A stretch of DNA of 56,052 nt from Leucogyrophana mollusca. Taxonomy: Eukaryota > Basidiomycota > Agaricomycetes > Boletales. The stretch is taken from the NCBI GenBank assembly GCA_021014945.1, contig MU266517.1, positions 1 through 56,052 of the forward strand. Reading direction: 5' to 3'. The position numbers and the translations under genes are program-made. Positions within the stretch are counted from its first letter, which is position 1; every line of letters begins with the position of its first letter. Positions 44,019-54,600 of the stretch are shown one piece after another. The notes under the pieces are model-generated. The model was not told where the DNA came from. It worked only from the letters and a program-made list of their open reading frames with translations, and made no database searches.

Positions 44019-44558
44019 ACAGCTGTAGCATATGAATTATAGCGGATAGACAGCGGAAGGGGTCCGTGCGCGGCAGTAACCGCTGGGTGGGAAAACGAGA
44101 TTGCTTGAGCGGGAAGCGTCGGGTTTCAGGTTTATCTCAGACTCCAGTTTTCTTCTTCTTCCATTCACGTCCGGTGTAACGTACGTTCGTTGCGTTCGTC
44201 GTTTACCGCCCTCTATTCCCTGCGACTTTCTTTATTATTCGTTGGGAGGGCAGCCGTGAATTCAAGAAAAAAACAGTATTTCTCTTTATCAACGTTTACC
44301 CAAGTTTAAATCTATCTATACACACCGCACTCTTCACTCCACTTTTTGTGCGTGTCTTTTTTTTGCCAACTCAACCACACTCGTTTGTCTGAAGAGAGCT
44401 CTACCCCGGGCTCTTACTGTCCCCCCACGGTCCCTACCTCGGTCTATCGTTCTTTCTCTAACTCTGTCCTCTTTTTTTTTTCTACAAATATTCCGCCGTT
44501 GCCTTCCACATCCATCCATTTGTTCCCGTATACCTCCTACACTCTCCCTACCGCAACG
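44019..44558 (+). promoter_or_regulatory. Promoter and long pyrimidine-rich leader of the four-RRM gene
   Basis: This 540-bp region between RRN5-like and the RRM gene becomes strongly C/T-rich over its last 250 bases, up to the ATG at 44559. Such CT-rich leaders are typical of highly expressed fungal genes. There is no clear TATA box. Confidence 0.45.
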
Positions 44559-44988
44559 ATGGACGACTCTCAGACAGTCTTCGCAAGTCACTACCCTTCT
44601 TACGGTTTTGATCTCGATATGATGAAGGTTCGTTTTTTTGCTCTTGCGACCTGATGGGCGTCTCGTGACTTTCCTTCCGTATGTTCAGAGGTCTATGGAT
44701 TCCACCGGTGGTCCTGACGCTAAAAAAGCTCGCTGGTCGCCCACTTCCTTCAATGGGTCAAACGGCAGCAACGGTCTTTCGGCTGCTCCCAGTGCAGCGA
44801 CTCGTGATGCGTTTGCCAACTACGGGTATGGCCCTCAAGCCAGCATATCACAATCTGCTTTCCAAAACTCCTCTCCCGGATTCACGCCGAATCACCTATA
44901 CTCGACGCCATCACTTACCATCAACACGGCCGTCAATGGCGGTGGCATGAATCCGCAGATGAGCCCACACAATCACGCCGCATTTGCC

Positions 44989-45032
<44 letters not shown>

Positions 45033-46918
45033 ACAGGCCAATGGCGCCTATGGCGGTGGTTTTGGATACAACATGCTTGGCATGGGTCTTCCTGGCATGA
45101 ACATGCTTGGTGGTTTCCCCTACAACGCTCAAATGGGTAACTTTGGACAGGTGAGTTAACTCAACCATTGACCGCGTGTGCGCTAACCTACAAAGTACGA
45201 TGCAATGCAGAACTTTAACCCGCAGCAGCGCCTTCCTTCTCTCAATGTTAATATTCCGTCTGCTCCCAGCGCGTACTCCCCTGCTGCCCTGAGCGCTGCC
45301 CTATCTGCGACGACGAACGCGACTGGACGAACTGTATATGTTGGTAATCTACCTGCGACCGCATCCGTCGACGAACTTCTTAACTTGGTGCACTTTGGGC
45401 CCCTTGAGTCCATTCGCGTCCTTCCCGAGAAGTCCTGCGTTTTCTTGTCGTTCCTTGACGGCGCTACAGCGGCTGCGTTCCATGCGGATGCGACCATCAA
45501 GAAGCTTGCTCTGCATGGGCAAGAACTCAAAATTGGCTGGGGAAAGCCATCGCCGGTTTCCGCCCAAGTGAGCCTCGCTATTAGCCAGAGCAACGCCAGC
45601 AGGAACGTCTACCTTGGAGGTCTTGACGAGAACATGACGGAGGAGCAGCTTCGAGACGATCTTAGTCGCTTCGGACTGATCGATCAGGTCAAGATCGTCC
45701 GTGACAAGAACATCGGTTTCGTTCACTTCTTGAGTATATCTGTCGCCACGAAGGTTTGTCTCATTGAATCTAATCATAATTCCATACTAAGTCTGGTTGG
45801 TATGCAGGTGGTTGGAGCGCTCCCTCAGGAACCAGCTTGGGCTGGCAAGCGTGTCAACTATGGAAAGGACCGTTGCGCGTACATTCCAAAGTCGCAACAA
45901 GCAGCTGCTCAAGCTGCCCAGGCCGCCGCGGCGCAATCTCTTGTAGCACAATCTGCCACGTTATCGCCCGGCGCTGGCCCAGCGCACTTTGGAACGCCAT
46001 TTTCACCTTACGCGCCGTTTTCACCTGATTCGCTGCATGGTATGGCAGGAACCCAAGCCCTCAACAGGACTGTGTATTTGGGCAACATCCACCCTGAGAC
46101 TTCGACCGAGGATTTGTGTAATGCTATCAGGGGAGGTGTACTGCAGAGTGTTCGATACATGCAGGATAAACACATCGCTGTACGTCATCTTGCACCTGCT
46201 CCATCTAATTTTGGTGGCTGATGGTTACGGATCAGTTCGTGACGTTCGTCGATCCTGCGGCAGCGTTTACTTTCTTCCAAGTCGCTTCCTACCAGGGACT
46301 GACGCTTAACAACCGGCGTCTGAAGATCGGCTGGGGGAAGAACTCTGGCCCGCTGCCCCCTAGCCTGGCGCTCGCTGTTCATTCAGGTGCCACGAGGAAC
46401 GTCTATGTAGGAAACATTGAGGACTTTGAGTCGTTCAATGAAGAGAAGCTCAAGAGGGACTTTGGCGAGTATGGAGACATCGAGCTTGTCAACTTTTTGA
46501 AGGAAAAGTCAGTGCAATGTGTCTTTACCCTTATCTTGTCGCTAACAGCTGTTCGTGCAGGAACTGCGCTTTCGTAAACTTCACAAACATCTCCAACGCG
46601 ATCAAGGCCATCGACGGCGTTAAGAACAAGCCTGACTACGCGAATTTGCGTATCGCTCATGGTAAAGATCGCTGTGCTAACCCTCCGCGGTCAGGCCCTC
46701 AGGGCGGATCTGCTTCGCGGAGATCTACGAGTGGCAACGGCCCTGCATCCGGTGAAACCTCCATGGAAGGCGAGGGCAAAGAGGATGCGCAGGTGTCGGA
46801 TGCGATCCTACTGGGTGAAGACGCTGGCAGCTCTGTTGCTGTTGGTGGCCCCGGCCCCGAGGTCGTTCCGGAGATGCTTGTTGACGGCGGTCATGAAGGA
46901 GTAAACGGCTCCGATTAA
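44559..46918 (+). CDS. MRN1: Four-RRM RNA-binding protein (S. pombe Nrd1 / yeast Mrn1 type)
   Basis: This is a cytoplasmic/nuclear RNA-binding protein of the family containing fission-yeast Nrd1 (repressor of sexual differentiation) and budding-yeast Mrn1 (YPL184C). It is unrelated to the S. cerevisiae termination factor also called Nrd1. The model has six exons: 44559-44627, 44689-45150, 45196-45753, 45808-46179, 46236-46507 and 46561-46918, giving 696 aa. The N-terminal 215 residues are Ser/Gly/Gln/Met-rich with a 16-residue polyGln. The RRMs begin at about 222 (TVYVGNLP), 314 (NVYLGGLD), 450 (TVYLGNIHP) and 541 (NVYVGNIED). Each RRM carries the family's RNP1-like [23 protein letters not shown] and CAFVNFTN strands and an IGWGK or YGKDRC exit motif. 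The 54-nt intron 45754-45807 is stop-free and in frame. The C-terminal tail is Ser/Gly/acidic. Confidence 0.92.
44989..45036 (+). repeat. CAR (CAA/CAG) trinucleotide tract, 16 Gln codons
   Basis: Sixteen consecutive glutamine codons with mixed CAA and CAG use lie inside the N-terminal domain of the four-RRM protein. The interruptions lower slippage, but length variation between strains is likely. Confidence 0.95.
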
Positions 46919-48140
46919 ATTTGGAAGCTCGCCCGCCTGGAGTTTGCATGTTGTTTGTTATCTGTGATTCCTCGATACCCCTCCTCTTTTTTGTGCATAT
47001 GCGTCGCCTCCATCCTCTTCTGACCGAAAACTCCGAAAGCAAAAAAATCGCCCCACAAGTGGATGGAAAGAAGTTGGCTCCGGATTTCGCTTTGATCGCG
47101 CTGCGTTCTTCTCTGGTTCTCGCTCTTCCGGGACCGCCCGCGGACACGGCCAAGGGACTAGGGAGAAATGGAGATGCGGTTAGGTGGTCCTTGGGCTATT
47201 GGTTGTCTCTTCTTTATCAACTTGGCTTTCGTCTCCTTGTTACATTATTCACCTTTTGCTGTTTCCCTGTTTATTACCTTCCTCTTCCGTGTCCAAAGTA
47301 CCGTTGTCCCTCTCCCGCCATTCGTTGCTTTACTTATGCCCTTCATTATCGTCGCGATATTCGATCGATTGGCTCCTACCCGCGGACTGTATCACTCACT
47401 GCCGTTCCCTGACGATGTAGTAATCGACCCTTCATCCCTCTCCCATCGCTACTATAGCTTCCTACATCGCTGTCTTGCGACACATCTCTGACTCGATATC
47501 TTTGTCGTTCATACTGTGCAATAGCAATATTACGGAGTAATTACCACCCCTTCTGGCTTTAAGTTCTGATGTTTGTCCTCGAGGCTCGAGGACGTTTACA
47601 AGCACGATCCGAACGGCTGTGGCCGCGCTGGTTTTTCGTTTTGCGAGAAGACAAGATTCATTATAAAAAATTTAGGATTGCCACCGCATCAGAACCGGTG
47701 TATTCTCGAGGTTCGTATCTTTTCTTATCGGTGCTATTACGGCTCGTGGCGGCGTCCGCGTGCTTCGTCACGAGCAAGCATTGGGGCCGCAGTTCCTTGT
47801 TCAAGGCTAGCGTGTGTCGGTTACGTTCCTTCCAGGCCGAGTCAAGACAGTCGTCCTCTTCTGGTTCACACAATTAACTGGCGCTCAGCTCACATAATGA
47901 CATCTCCATGCACATCTGGATCCGAAACCCTTGATAAAATGGAGTGCGTCCGCCTCCCTCGCTCTTGATTTTCCAGGTCTGACCAGTTCCCCCCATCCCG
48001 CCCACCCAGTCCGCTCTTTTTTTGCTTGTTTTTATTGTTATTCGAGGATGAACTTGGCTCGGACCGCGCTTACTGTCGATAAATGTACCCCGCGGGATCG
48101 ATACGCTCGGACCCATGTCTCATTCCCGACATCAACCAAC
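46919..48140. other. 3' UTR and promoter interval
   Basis: This 1.2-kb region follows the four-RRM gene. The first several hundred bases look like a long T/C-rich 3' UTR. The open frames here (46921-47412, 47569-47877, 47931-48608) cross into one another in different frames and show no domains. The right end is the promoter of the next gene. No TATA box is convincing. Confidence 0.45.
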
Positions 48141-49143
48141 ATGAGCAGCGACGATTTCCTGCTCGATTGGCCTGTGCGTGCCCAGCGTCTCCCCCTGCAC
48201 GTCTCCCTGACCGATTTTTACAGCTGGATGCATTCTGTGTCCCGGCATTTGAAGTGGGCTCGCGCCGCCGGTCGCGTTCATTCGTCCCAAGGCCCAGCGA
48301 ATCCTACCATACCACCCCCGATTCATCCCTCGATCTCCACATCAACCGCGCCTCCAACCCCGTCTCGCGCTACCTCGAAAACGGCCCCACCTCCGCCTGG
48401 AGCGAATACGACTCGCGCAGCCCCTCCCTCCACCCCCCGTCCGACCACTCCAGCACCAACACATTCGACCACCAATCCTCCCCGCACGACCGCTCCCCCC
48501 ACGACGTCGACTTTGCCTTCGACCAGTCGTGCCTCGAGTCCCTCGACGAGCAGCTGCTGCGCTCGCCGACAGACTCGTTTTTCGACATGTGCTGGTCGAG
48601 TGCTGTAGAAGACGACGTCCCCGTCCCCGTGCTGCAGCCCGTCCACCCGCGCGTGCGGAAGCGCGATCGGGACTCTGTGCGTCCGAGTCGCGTCGCACCC
48701 GCGGACCGGGACTGGCTTAACAAAGCCCCTGCTATGATGGACGCGTGTCGAAAATCAGTACGCCCCCTTCCCTGCCCACATCGTCGCTGTACATGCTGAC
48801 GCTGACGACCCGTGCCCCGTAGTCACAGATGCCCCCGTCCCCCACCTCTCCTACATTTTCCTCCTCCTCACGGAGCCGCCACGATGCAATGCTTGCAGGC
48901 TCCGAGTCCCATCTGTTGTACCACAACCCCAATGAATCCGTTCATTTCTTCCCCATTCCCCCCCAGCACGCCCGCCGGCGCCGGCGCAAAACCAACGCTA
49001 CCAACACAACTGCTACGACAAGTGCGACTGCCCCGTCCGTAATCTCCGCGAAATCCAGCGGCACGGGCAGTGGCGCCCTGAAAATTATCTCAAACGCGGT
49101 ATCCACACTCACTGGCCGGCGGAGAGCCAAGTCGACGGTGTAG
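48141..49143 (+). CDS. Uncharacterised protein with basic C-terminal tail
   Basis: I do not recognise a family. The model is exons 48141-48173, 48224-48757 and 48823-49143, giving 295 aa, with introns of 50 and 65 nt bearing GTGCGT/GTACGC donors and CTGAC branch-like sites. The ATG starts MSSDDFLLDWP, an acidic/aromatic opening. The middle is Ser/Pro/Asp-rich and contains a short acidic patch, FDQSCLESLDEQLLRSPTDS. Near the C-terminus is an Arg/Lys cluster (ARRRRRKTNATN), followed by a Thr/Ser/Gly tail ending in a basic TGRRRAKSTV. A small nuclear regulatory protein is conceivable. The region is GC-rich, so long antisense frames here are shadows. Confidence 0.6.
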
Positions 49144-50087
49144 AGACGAGACTCGGATGGTCTCTGCTATACTTATTGTTTTTATGCTCGGGTTGTACGA
49201 TTTCCTATACCCCGTGTCGACATTTGTTGAGACAGTCACTCGCCTGCTTGGACTAATATTCATTTGTGCAAATGTATGTATATATATATACTTTTGTACT
49301 GGCACGGGCGCTAGGATGTGTGTAGCCGATGTTATATTACATGGGGCATCCGATAGATAATGTACACCATATCCGCTGCTGTTTCCTTCGTTCACCACGG
49401 ACACGCTCGACACTGTTAGCCCACTCCAGCCACCATGTACATTCACACAAACCAGACAGAGTGCTTGGTGAACAGTGCAGATGACCGACGCTGGCAGGCT
49501 TCCTACCTGTCGCTGATGGGGGGCTGCGTGCACATGGTCCACCCTGCCTCAGATTCAGAACACGCTGGGTTCTAGCAAATGGCATTAGGGGACTCTAACG
49601 TATGGCCGGACGGTAGATCTGATGGCAGTTCCACAACGCCCGATGCATGGCCACCAACAAGTCGCTTGGCAGCTTACTGGCTATATAATGCAGCGACCTG
49701 TGACAGAAAGATCAACGGGTGCGGACTGGGCCCCATGCCAGTAGGGTCATTTTGTTTCCTTCCTATTTACGGACCTGAGCGGATGCAGGCGCGACAAGGC
49801 GAACAACTCACGATATCGCAATTGAACCTGACTGATGGACTCCGCTAACTGTTGAACATCAGGGCAGACAAGTCTCCACTCAGGTGAAGAAACGGGGCTC
49901 TGCTGGCAGCCTCTGAAGGTGGTGCTGCGGCTAATCAGCGTCAAAAAAGTACGCGAGAAAGCGACACAACTTCAAGTGCAACGCTGCTCCAATTCGAACT
50001 CACCGCGCCACAACCCACCATAAAAAGTGGTTGATCCTGGTGGTTCACGGCCAACCTTATCTCAACCTCAGCTGCAGCTCGAACACT
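49144..50087. other. Intergenic region with AT microsatellite
   Basis: This 940-bp region lies between two plus-strand genes and includes a short TATATATATA tract at about 49279-49290 in the 3' region of the first gene. No domain-bearing frames were seen. The promoter of the next gene is at the right end. Confidence 0.45.
50019..50027 (+). promoter_or_regulatory. TATA-like box of the 179-aa protein gene
   Basis: CATAAAAAG lies 61 nt upstream of the ATG at 50088, a spacing that fits a short leader and supports this start. Confidence 0.45.
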
Positions 50088-50682
50088 ATGTCGATATCTG
50101 CGAACGGATCACTTGCTACGCTTCCACCAGGCCTTCATCCAAGGGCTCACCCTTATAAGGTGCGTTTGGACCCCTCGTCGCTCCCAACCCTTCCAATGAC
50201 TGCAAATATCGCAGGTCGACGCCATGCTGGTCGAACTCGGGCCCTTCGACGAACTCCATCCCTTCCTGCTGCGCCGCAACCACCCCCACCCAGATACACG
50301 GCCACCCATCGTCCACTTCGGGTACCAAATCGACAAGGAGAAGCTGGCTGCCTACGCGTACGAGCACGGATTCAACGACGCCCTGCGTCAGGAGATCAGC
50401 GAGATACCGATGTGCGTGGGCCGGGAGCTCCAAGCGTATGGCCTAGGCAGGGTCCGCGAGGCCTCGGGAGCGTGCATTCGGCGCGCCCACGGGTATGGGA
50501 AAGGCGCGATTGTGGGTGTGTTCTCGGTGTTCACTAACTACTCGGAGCCACACGAGCAAGTGATACCGGAGCGTGTGCACGAAGTGTGCGCGGCGCTGGC
50601 CGTTTCTTCAAAGCCGCAGTGGTTCGTCGACCGCGTGTGCAATAGATGGGGTATGACGAACGGTGGAACCTTCCGAGGATAG
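50088..50682 (+). CDS. Uncharacterised 179-aa protein
   Basis: I do not recognise a family. The model is two exons, 50088-50159 and 50215-50682, joined by a clean 55-nt intron (GTGCGT...ATCGCAG, phase 0). The protein is compact, with balanced composition and few low-complexity residues. This suggests a folded globular domain: VDAMLVELGPFDELHPFLL, then IVHFGYQIDKEKLAAYAYEH, then a helical region with EVCAALAVSSKPQWFVDRVC near the end. No catalytic motif, signal peptide or membrane helix is visible. A TATA-like box 61 nt upstream and the good splice sites support it as a real gene. Confidence 0.68.
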
Positions 50683-51685
50683 TAAGGCATTTTTTCGTTG
50701 TGCTATCATACGGTGTCATGTTGTTGATGCCGTGTCTTTGCAGTTGTGCTGGCACTCGGTGATTGCATCGGATTCGTCTCGTCGTTGGCGGGTGTTCGTG
50801 CCAAACGTGCTTCGCCGTTTCATGAGCCCCCGGTCGTTGTTCACTTGTTGTCTGATTTGCTTTACTGTTTTCTGGCGGCGCTAGCCACCGGACGTTGTTG
50901 TTTCCTCGTCCCTGTAATCCAACGTGTCGCCTGTTTCTCCTAATCGACTGATGGTCTGCAGACGATATTGTGTACGAGGGTTGGCGGGGACGCAGATACC
51001 TTCGTCCCCGCCAATAGGGCAGCATCTTTGCTGCACAGGGTCAGGGTCATAAATCGCATGCCATTGAGCAAGACTTCTTTGCACGCGGCTCAAACCTGTC
51101 ATTCCGACCTTTCATCCAAGGTTCGGCGCGTCATGGTCAGAAGTTCGCAAGAGGGAATATCTACCCGCACCAGAATATGGTTGCAGATGACGGAACGCCT
51201 CTCAGTGGGCGGAGCCTCGAGTCAGTGGGCGGAGAGCAAGGTTTGCTGCTGTGTTGGTGAGCACCGGTGCGGATCACGGATGTGGTGTGAAGACGAAATA
51301 GGCTTCGAGGAGAACAACGGTTTCAAGTTAGGAGGAAAGATGAATGAGGAGGCACAATTACCTCCGGCGACTGTCTTAGTGATCGAAATAGGAGACACAA
51401 CTACCTTGGTCGACGACAGCATCATGTAAGAGTATACGCAGAGCAATTGCGTGCACAGCGCGGCGATGTCGGCGCCGCAGTGCACCGCATGACGCGGAGG
51501 ACACGGTCCTGGAAGCAAAGTTCCATCTTATATGATAGAGATATAGTAATCAGTATTGCAGAGGATATAATATTAGTACCTAGTGTGCGCAATAACCAGT
51601 CCTCCCACTTCCCTCCCTTGCTCCCTATCCCCATCCCACCCCATCCCAGAAGAAAAAGAACCCAGCAGCCGCACACCACACCACC
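50683..51685. other. Convergent interval before the sugar transporter
   Basis: This 1.0-kb region lies between the 3' ends of convergent genes. A 153-codon plus frame (50968-51429) lacks a promoter, splice context and any domain, so it is not called. The rest looks like 3' UTR sequence. Confidence 0.45.
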
Positions 51686-54600
51686 TCACCCGCCCACCAC
51701 CTCCGCAATCAGCTCCTGCAGCCCATATTCCTGCTCGAGCTGTGCATCGTCACCATTAGCATCATCGTTCAACACCGCTCCCTTTACGCCATACGCGCAA
51801 AACCGTGACGCAACACTAAGAAACTCACCTCCCTCTTCCTCCTCCCATCCTCCCGCCCCGCCTCCGACCCAAACACCGCGTCCATCTCCTCCAGCGAGAC
51901 GCCCGCGGTCTCGGGGACGAGGTGCGTCGACCAGAGGTATGCGGCGGAGCAGGCGCAGGAGAAGACGAGGAAGGTCGCGCTGGGGGGGGGCGTGACGAGG
52001 TGAGGTGTGGGGGTGGGGGTGAGGTGTGGGTGAGGTGAGGTGAGGTGAGGTGAGTATGACGGGAGGTGAGGTGAGGTGAGGTGAGGGGTGGGTGAGGTGC
52101 GCGGGTGAGTATGAGGAGAACGTGACGAGGCGCCGGGCACTCACGCAGCAGATATCTCCATCAAAGCGGGTGTGACCAACCCGATGAGGACTGGAAGTGT
52201 AAAGCACCGTCAGCGTCATCGCCCACGTCCACGTCCATCAACCCCAACCACCCAATCCAAACACCACACCGCACCACCACACCCCTCCCCCCAACCCCAA
52301 CCCCAACCAACCACCCAACGAACCCAACTCACAATTATTAACCCAATTCGACGCCGTCGCGAGCGCGACGCCCCGGCTGCGCATCGACAGCGGGAAGACC
52401 TCGCTCGGGAGGACCCACCCGATCGGCCCGAAGGAGGTGCCGTAGGCGGCGGTGAATGTGTATATGCAGCTGTTGTTGTTGGGCGGTGCGTTGGGGGTGT
52501 GTGTGTGGGGAGGGTGGAGGGGAGAGGGTGGGGTGCGTGTGGGGAGGGGGGGTATGTGGAACGATAAATCAGCGTCAATTCTCCCTCGTTGGCAGAGACA
52601 CGAGACAAACGCACGTCACCGCCGTCCACGCCGCCACCCAGTGAGAGGGCCAGTCGTCTTCAAACTGGAGGATCTGTGAGGGGTAGTGGTGAGTCCAAGA
52701 CCCGATATACGCAGGGGACTCGAGGGAACGCGACGCAGCCCGAACCCGACTCACCAGCAACGCGATAAGGAAGTGCGACAGCGCCATGATCGCGCTCCCG
52801 CCTGTGCACGTCCCAATTCGATTCCCAATTCAGATCAAGTTCAGATCAAAGTCAGAGTCAGAGTCAGAGTCAGAGTCAGTGAGGTGTAGAGAGTGAGAAT
52901 GTGCGCGGAATCAGACCTCTGAGTAGGGGCCTACGACCTGCGGGCCTGAGTCAGTAACAGTAACGTCGTCGATACAGAGTCAATGAAAAAAAAACAGGGA
53001 ACAGGGAATAGGGAACAGGGACGGGGAACAGGAACAGGCGCGAGGCGATACAGAGGACAGGGGCAGAACGTGAAGGTACGTATAGACACCCAAGGCAGTA
53101 CGCAATGACGCCAGGCACGCGGCGCACAAAGTCGCTTGATATCCCAAGCCAGCGCCGCCAGGGCGAGTGTGAGAGCCCAGCGCCACCGAAAGACTCGAAT
53201 CAAGAAGCCAAACGCCAAGAACGCCAAACACCAAGCGGAAACAAAAACACAACACGCACCCCACCGATCAAGACCCACCACCGCGGGTATCACAGCCACG
53301 AACTGCACGACGCCGATCCCGCCCGCGACGAGGAGCGACGCCGTGTCCCCCCCGCCCCCACCTGCAACGAGGGGCGCCGCCCCGCCGGAGCCAAGGAGCG
53401 CCGCCGTGTCCCTGTCCGAGAGGAGCGACGCCGTGTCCCCGCGCAGGCCGATGCCGATGTTCTTCACGAGCGTCGGGCCGTAGTACAGCAGGGCGTTGAT
53501 CCCGCTCCATTCTGGGGTTGGGGTTGCAGTGAAGGAGGTGTGTGCGTGGGGTCGCGGCAAGGTGGGGGAGGCGTGGGGTCGCAGCAAAGGAGGTGTGGAC
53601 CGCGGGTGTATGCGTGTCAAGGAGGCACATGCACATGAAAGAAACGCACTAGTCAGCAACAACCCCACCAACACACAACCACGCACTCACGTTGAAAAAA
53701 CATGACCATAACCCCAATAAACGTCCGCCTTACATACTTCCGCCCAAACAGCCCCTTCCACCCCCCGCCCCAACCCCCGCCCGCGTCCTTGCCCGCGCCG
53801 CGCACGAGCCCGACGTTGACGCGCATCTCGAGGAGCTCGAGCTGCATGGGGTGTTGAATATTCTCAAATATCATGCGAGGGACGGATGGAGGCGTACGCA
53901 CCCTGATCAACGGATCCCCCTCCCCTTCCCCCACCGCCACCCCTTCCCCTTCCCCCTCCCCACCCACAACCCGCCCACGTCCCCTAAGCCTCCGCAAACT
54001 CCCCCCCGCCTCCTCGAGCCGCCCGCGCAGGACGAGGAAGCGCGGAGAGGGCGGGAGGAGGAAGGTCCCCGCCGCGAGGGCGAGCCCGGGGCCGAGCTGG
54101 AGCGCGAGGGGGAGGCGCCAGGAGGTGGAGGATGGGACTGGGGGGGTTGGGTTGGTTTAATGAGTGGGGAAGAAGAGTTAGTTGGTGTGTGGGTGAGGGG
54201 AGGGGTAAAACAGATAGTTGGTTGGTGCGCGAAGGGAGGGGAGGAGGGAGAGACGGGAGGGGGTGGTATAGCAGAGACGGGAGGGGGTGATATAGCAGAG
54301 ACAGGAAGGGGTGGTATAGCAGAGACGGGAGGGAAAGATACAGAAGAGACGGGAAGGGGTAGTTAGCAGGGTTAGGAGCGGTTAATGGTCAAGATGCGTG
54401 AATGAGCGAACGGGAAAGGGCACAAGACTAAGAAGGGAACGCCACTCACGCGCACGGGTGAGGAAACCGGTCCAGAACCCACAGACGACGCCGAAGACGA
54501 TGGCGAGCTGCTCGAGGGCCATGAGGGAGCCGCGGAGTTCTGGCGGGCTGATCTCGGCCATGTAGAGGGGGGAGAGCATACTGGGAGTGTGTATTTAGTG

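Noticed and set aside
48323..48723. Several long minus-strand ORFs
   Set aside because: They are antisense shadows of a GC-rich coding exon and consist of Gly/Arg-rich low-complexity sequence.
50968..51429. 153-codon plus-strand ORF
   Set aside because: No domain, promoter or splice context, and composition like surrounding non-coding sequence.
51784..52629. Long Thr/Pro/His-rich ORFs on both strands
   Set aside because: They translate tandem repeats inside sugar-transporter introns, and the transporter exons explain the coding signal.
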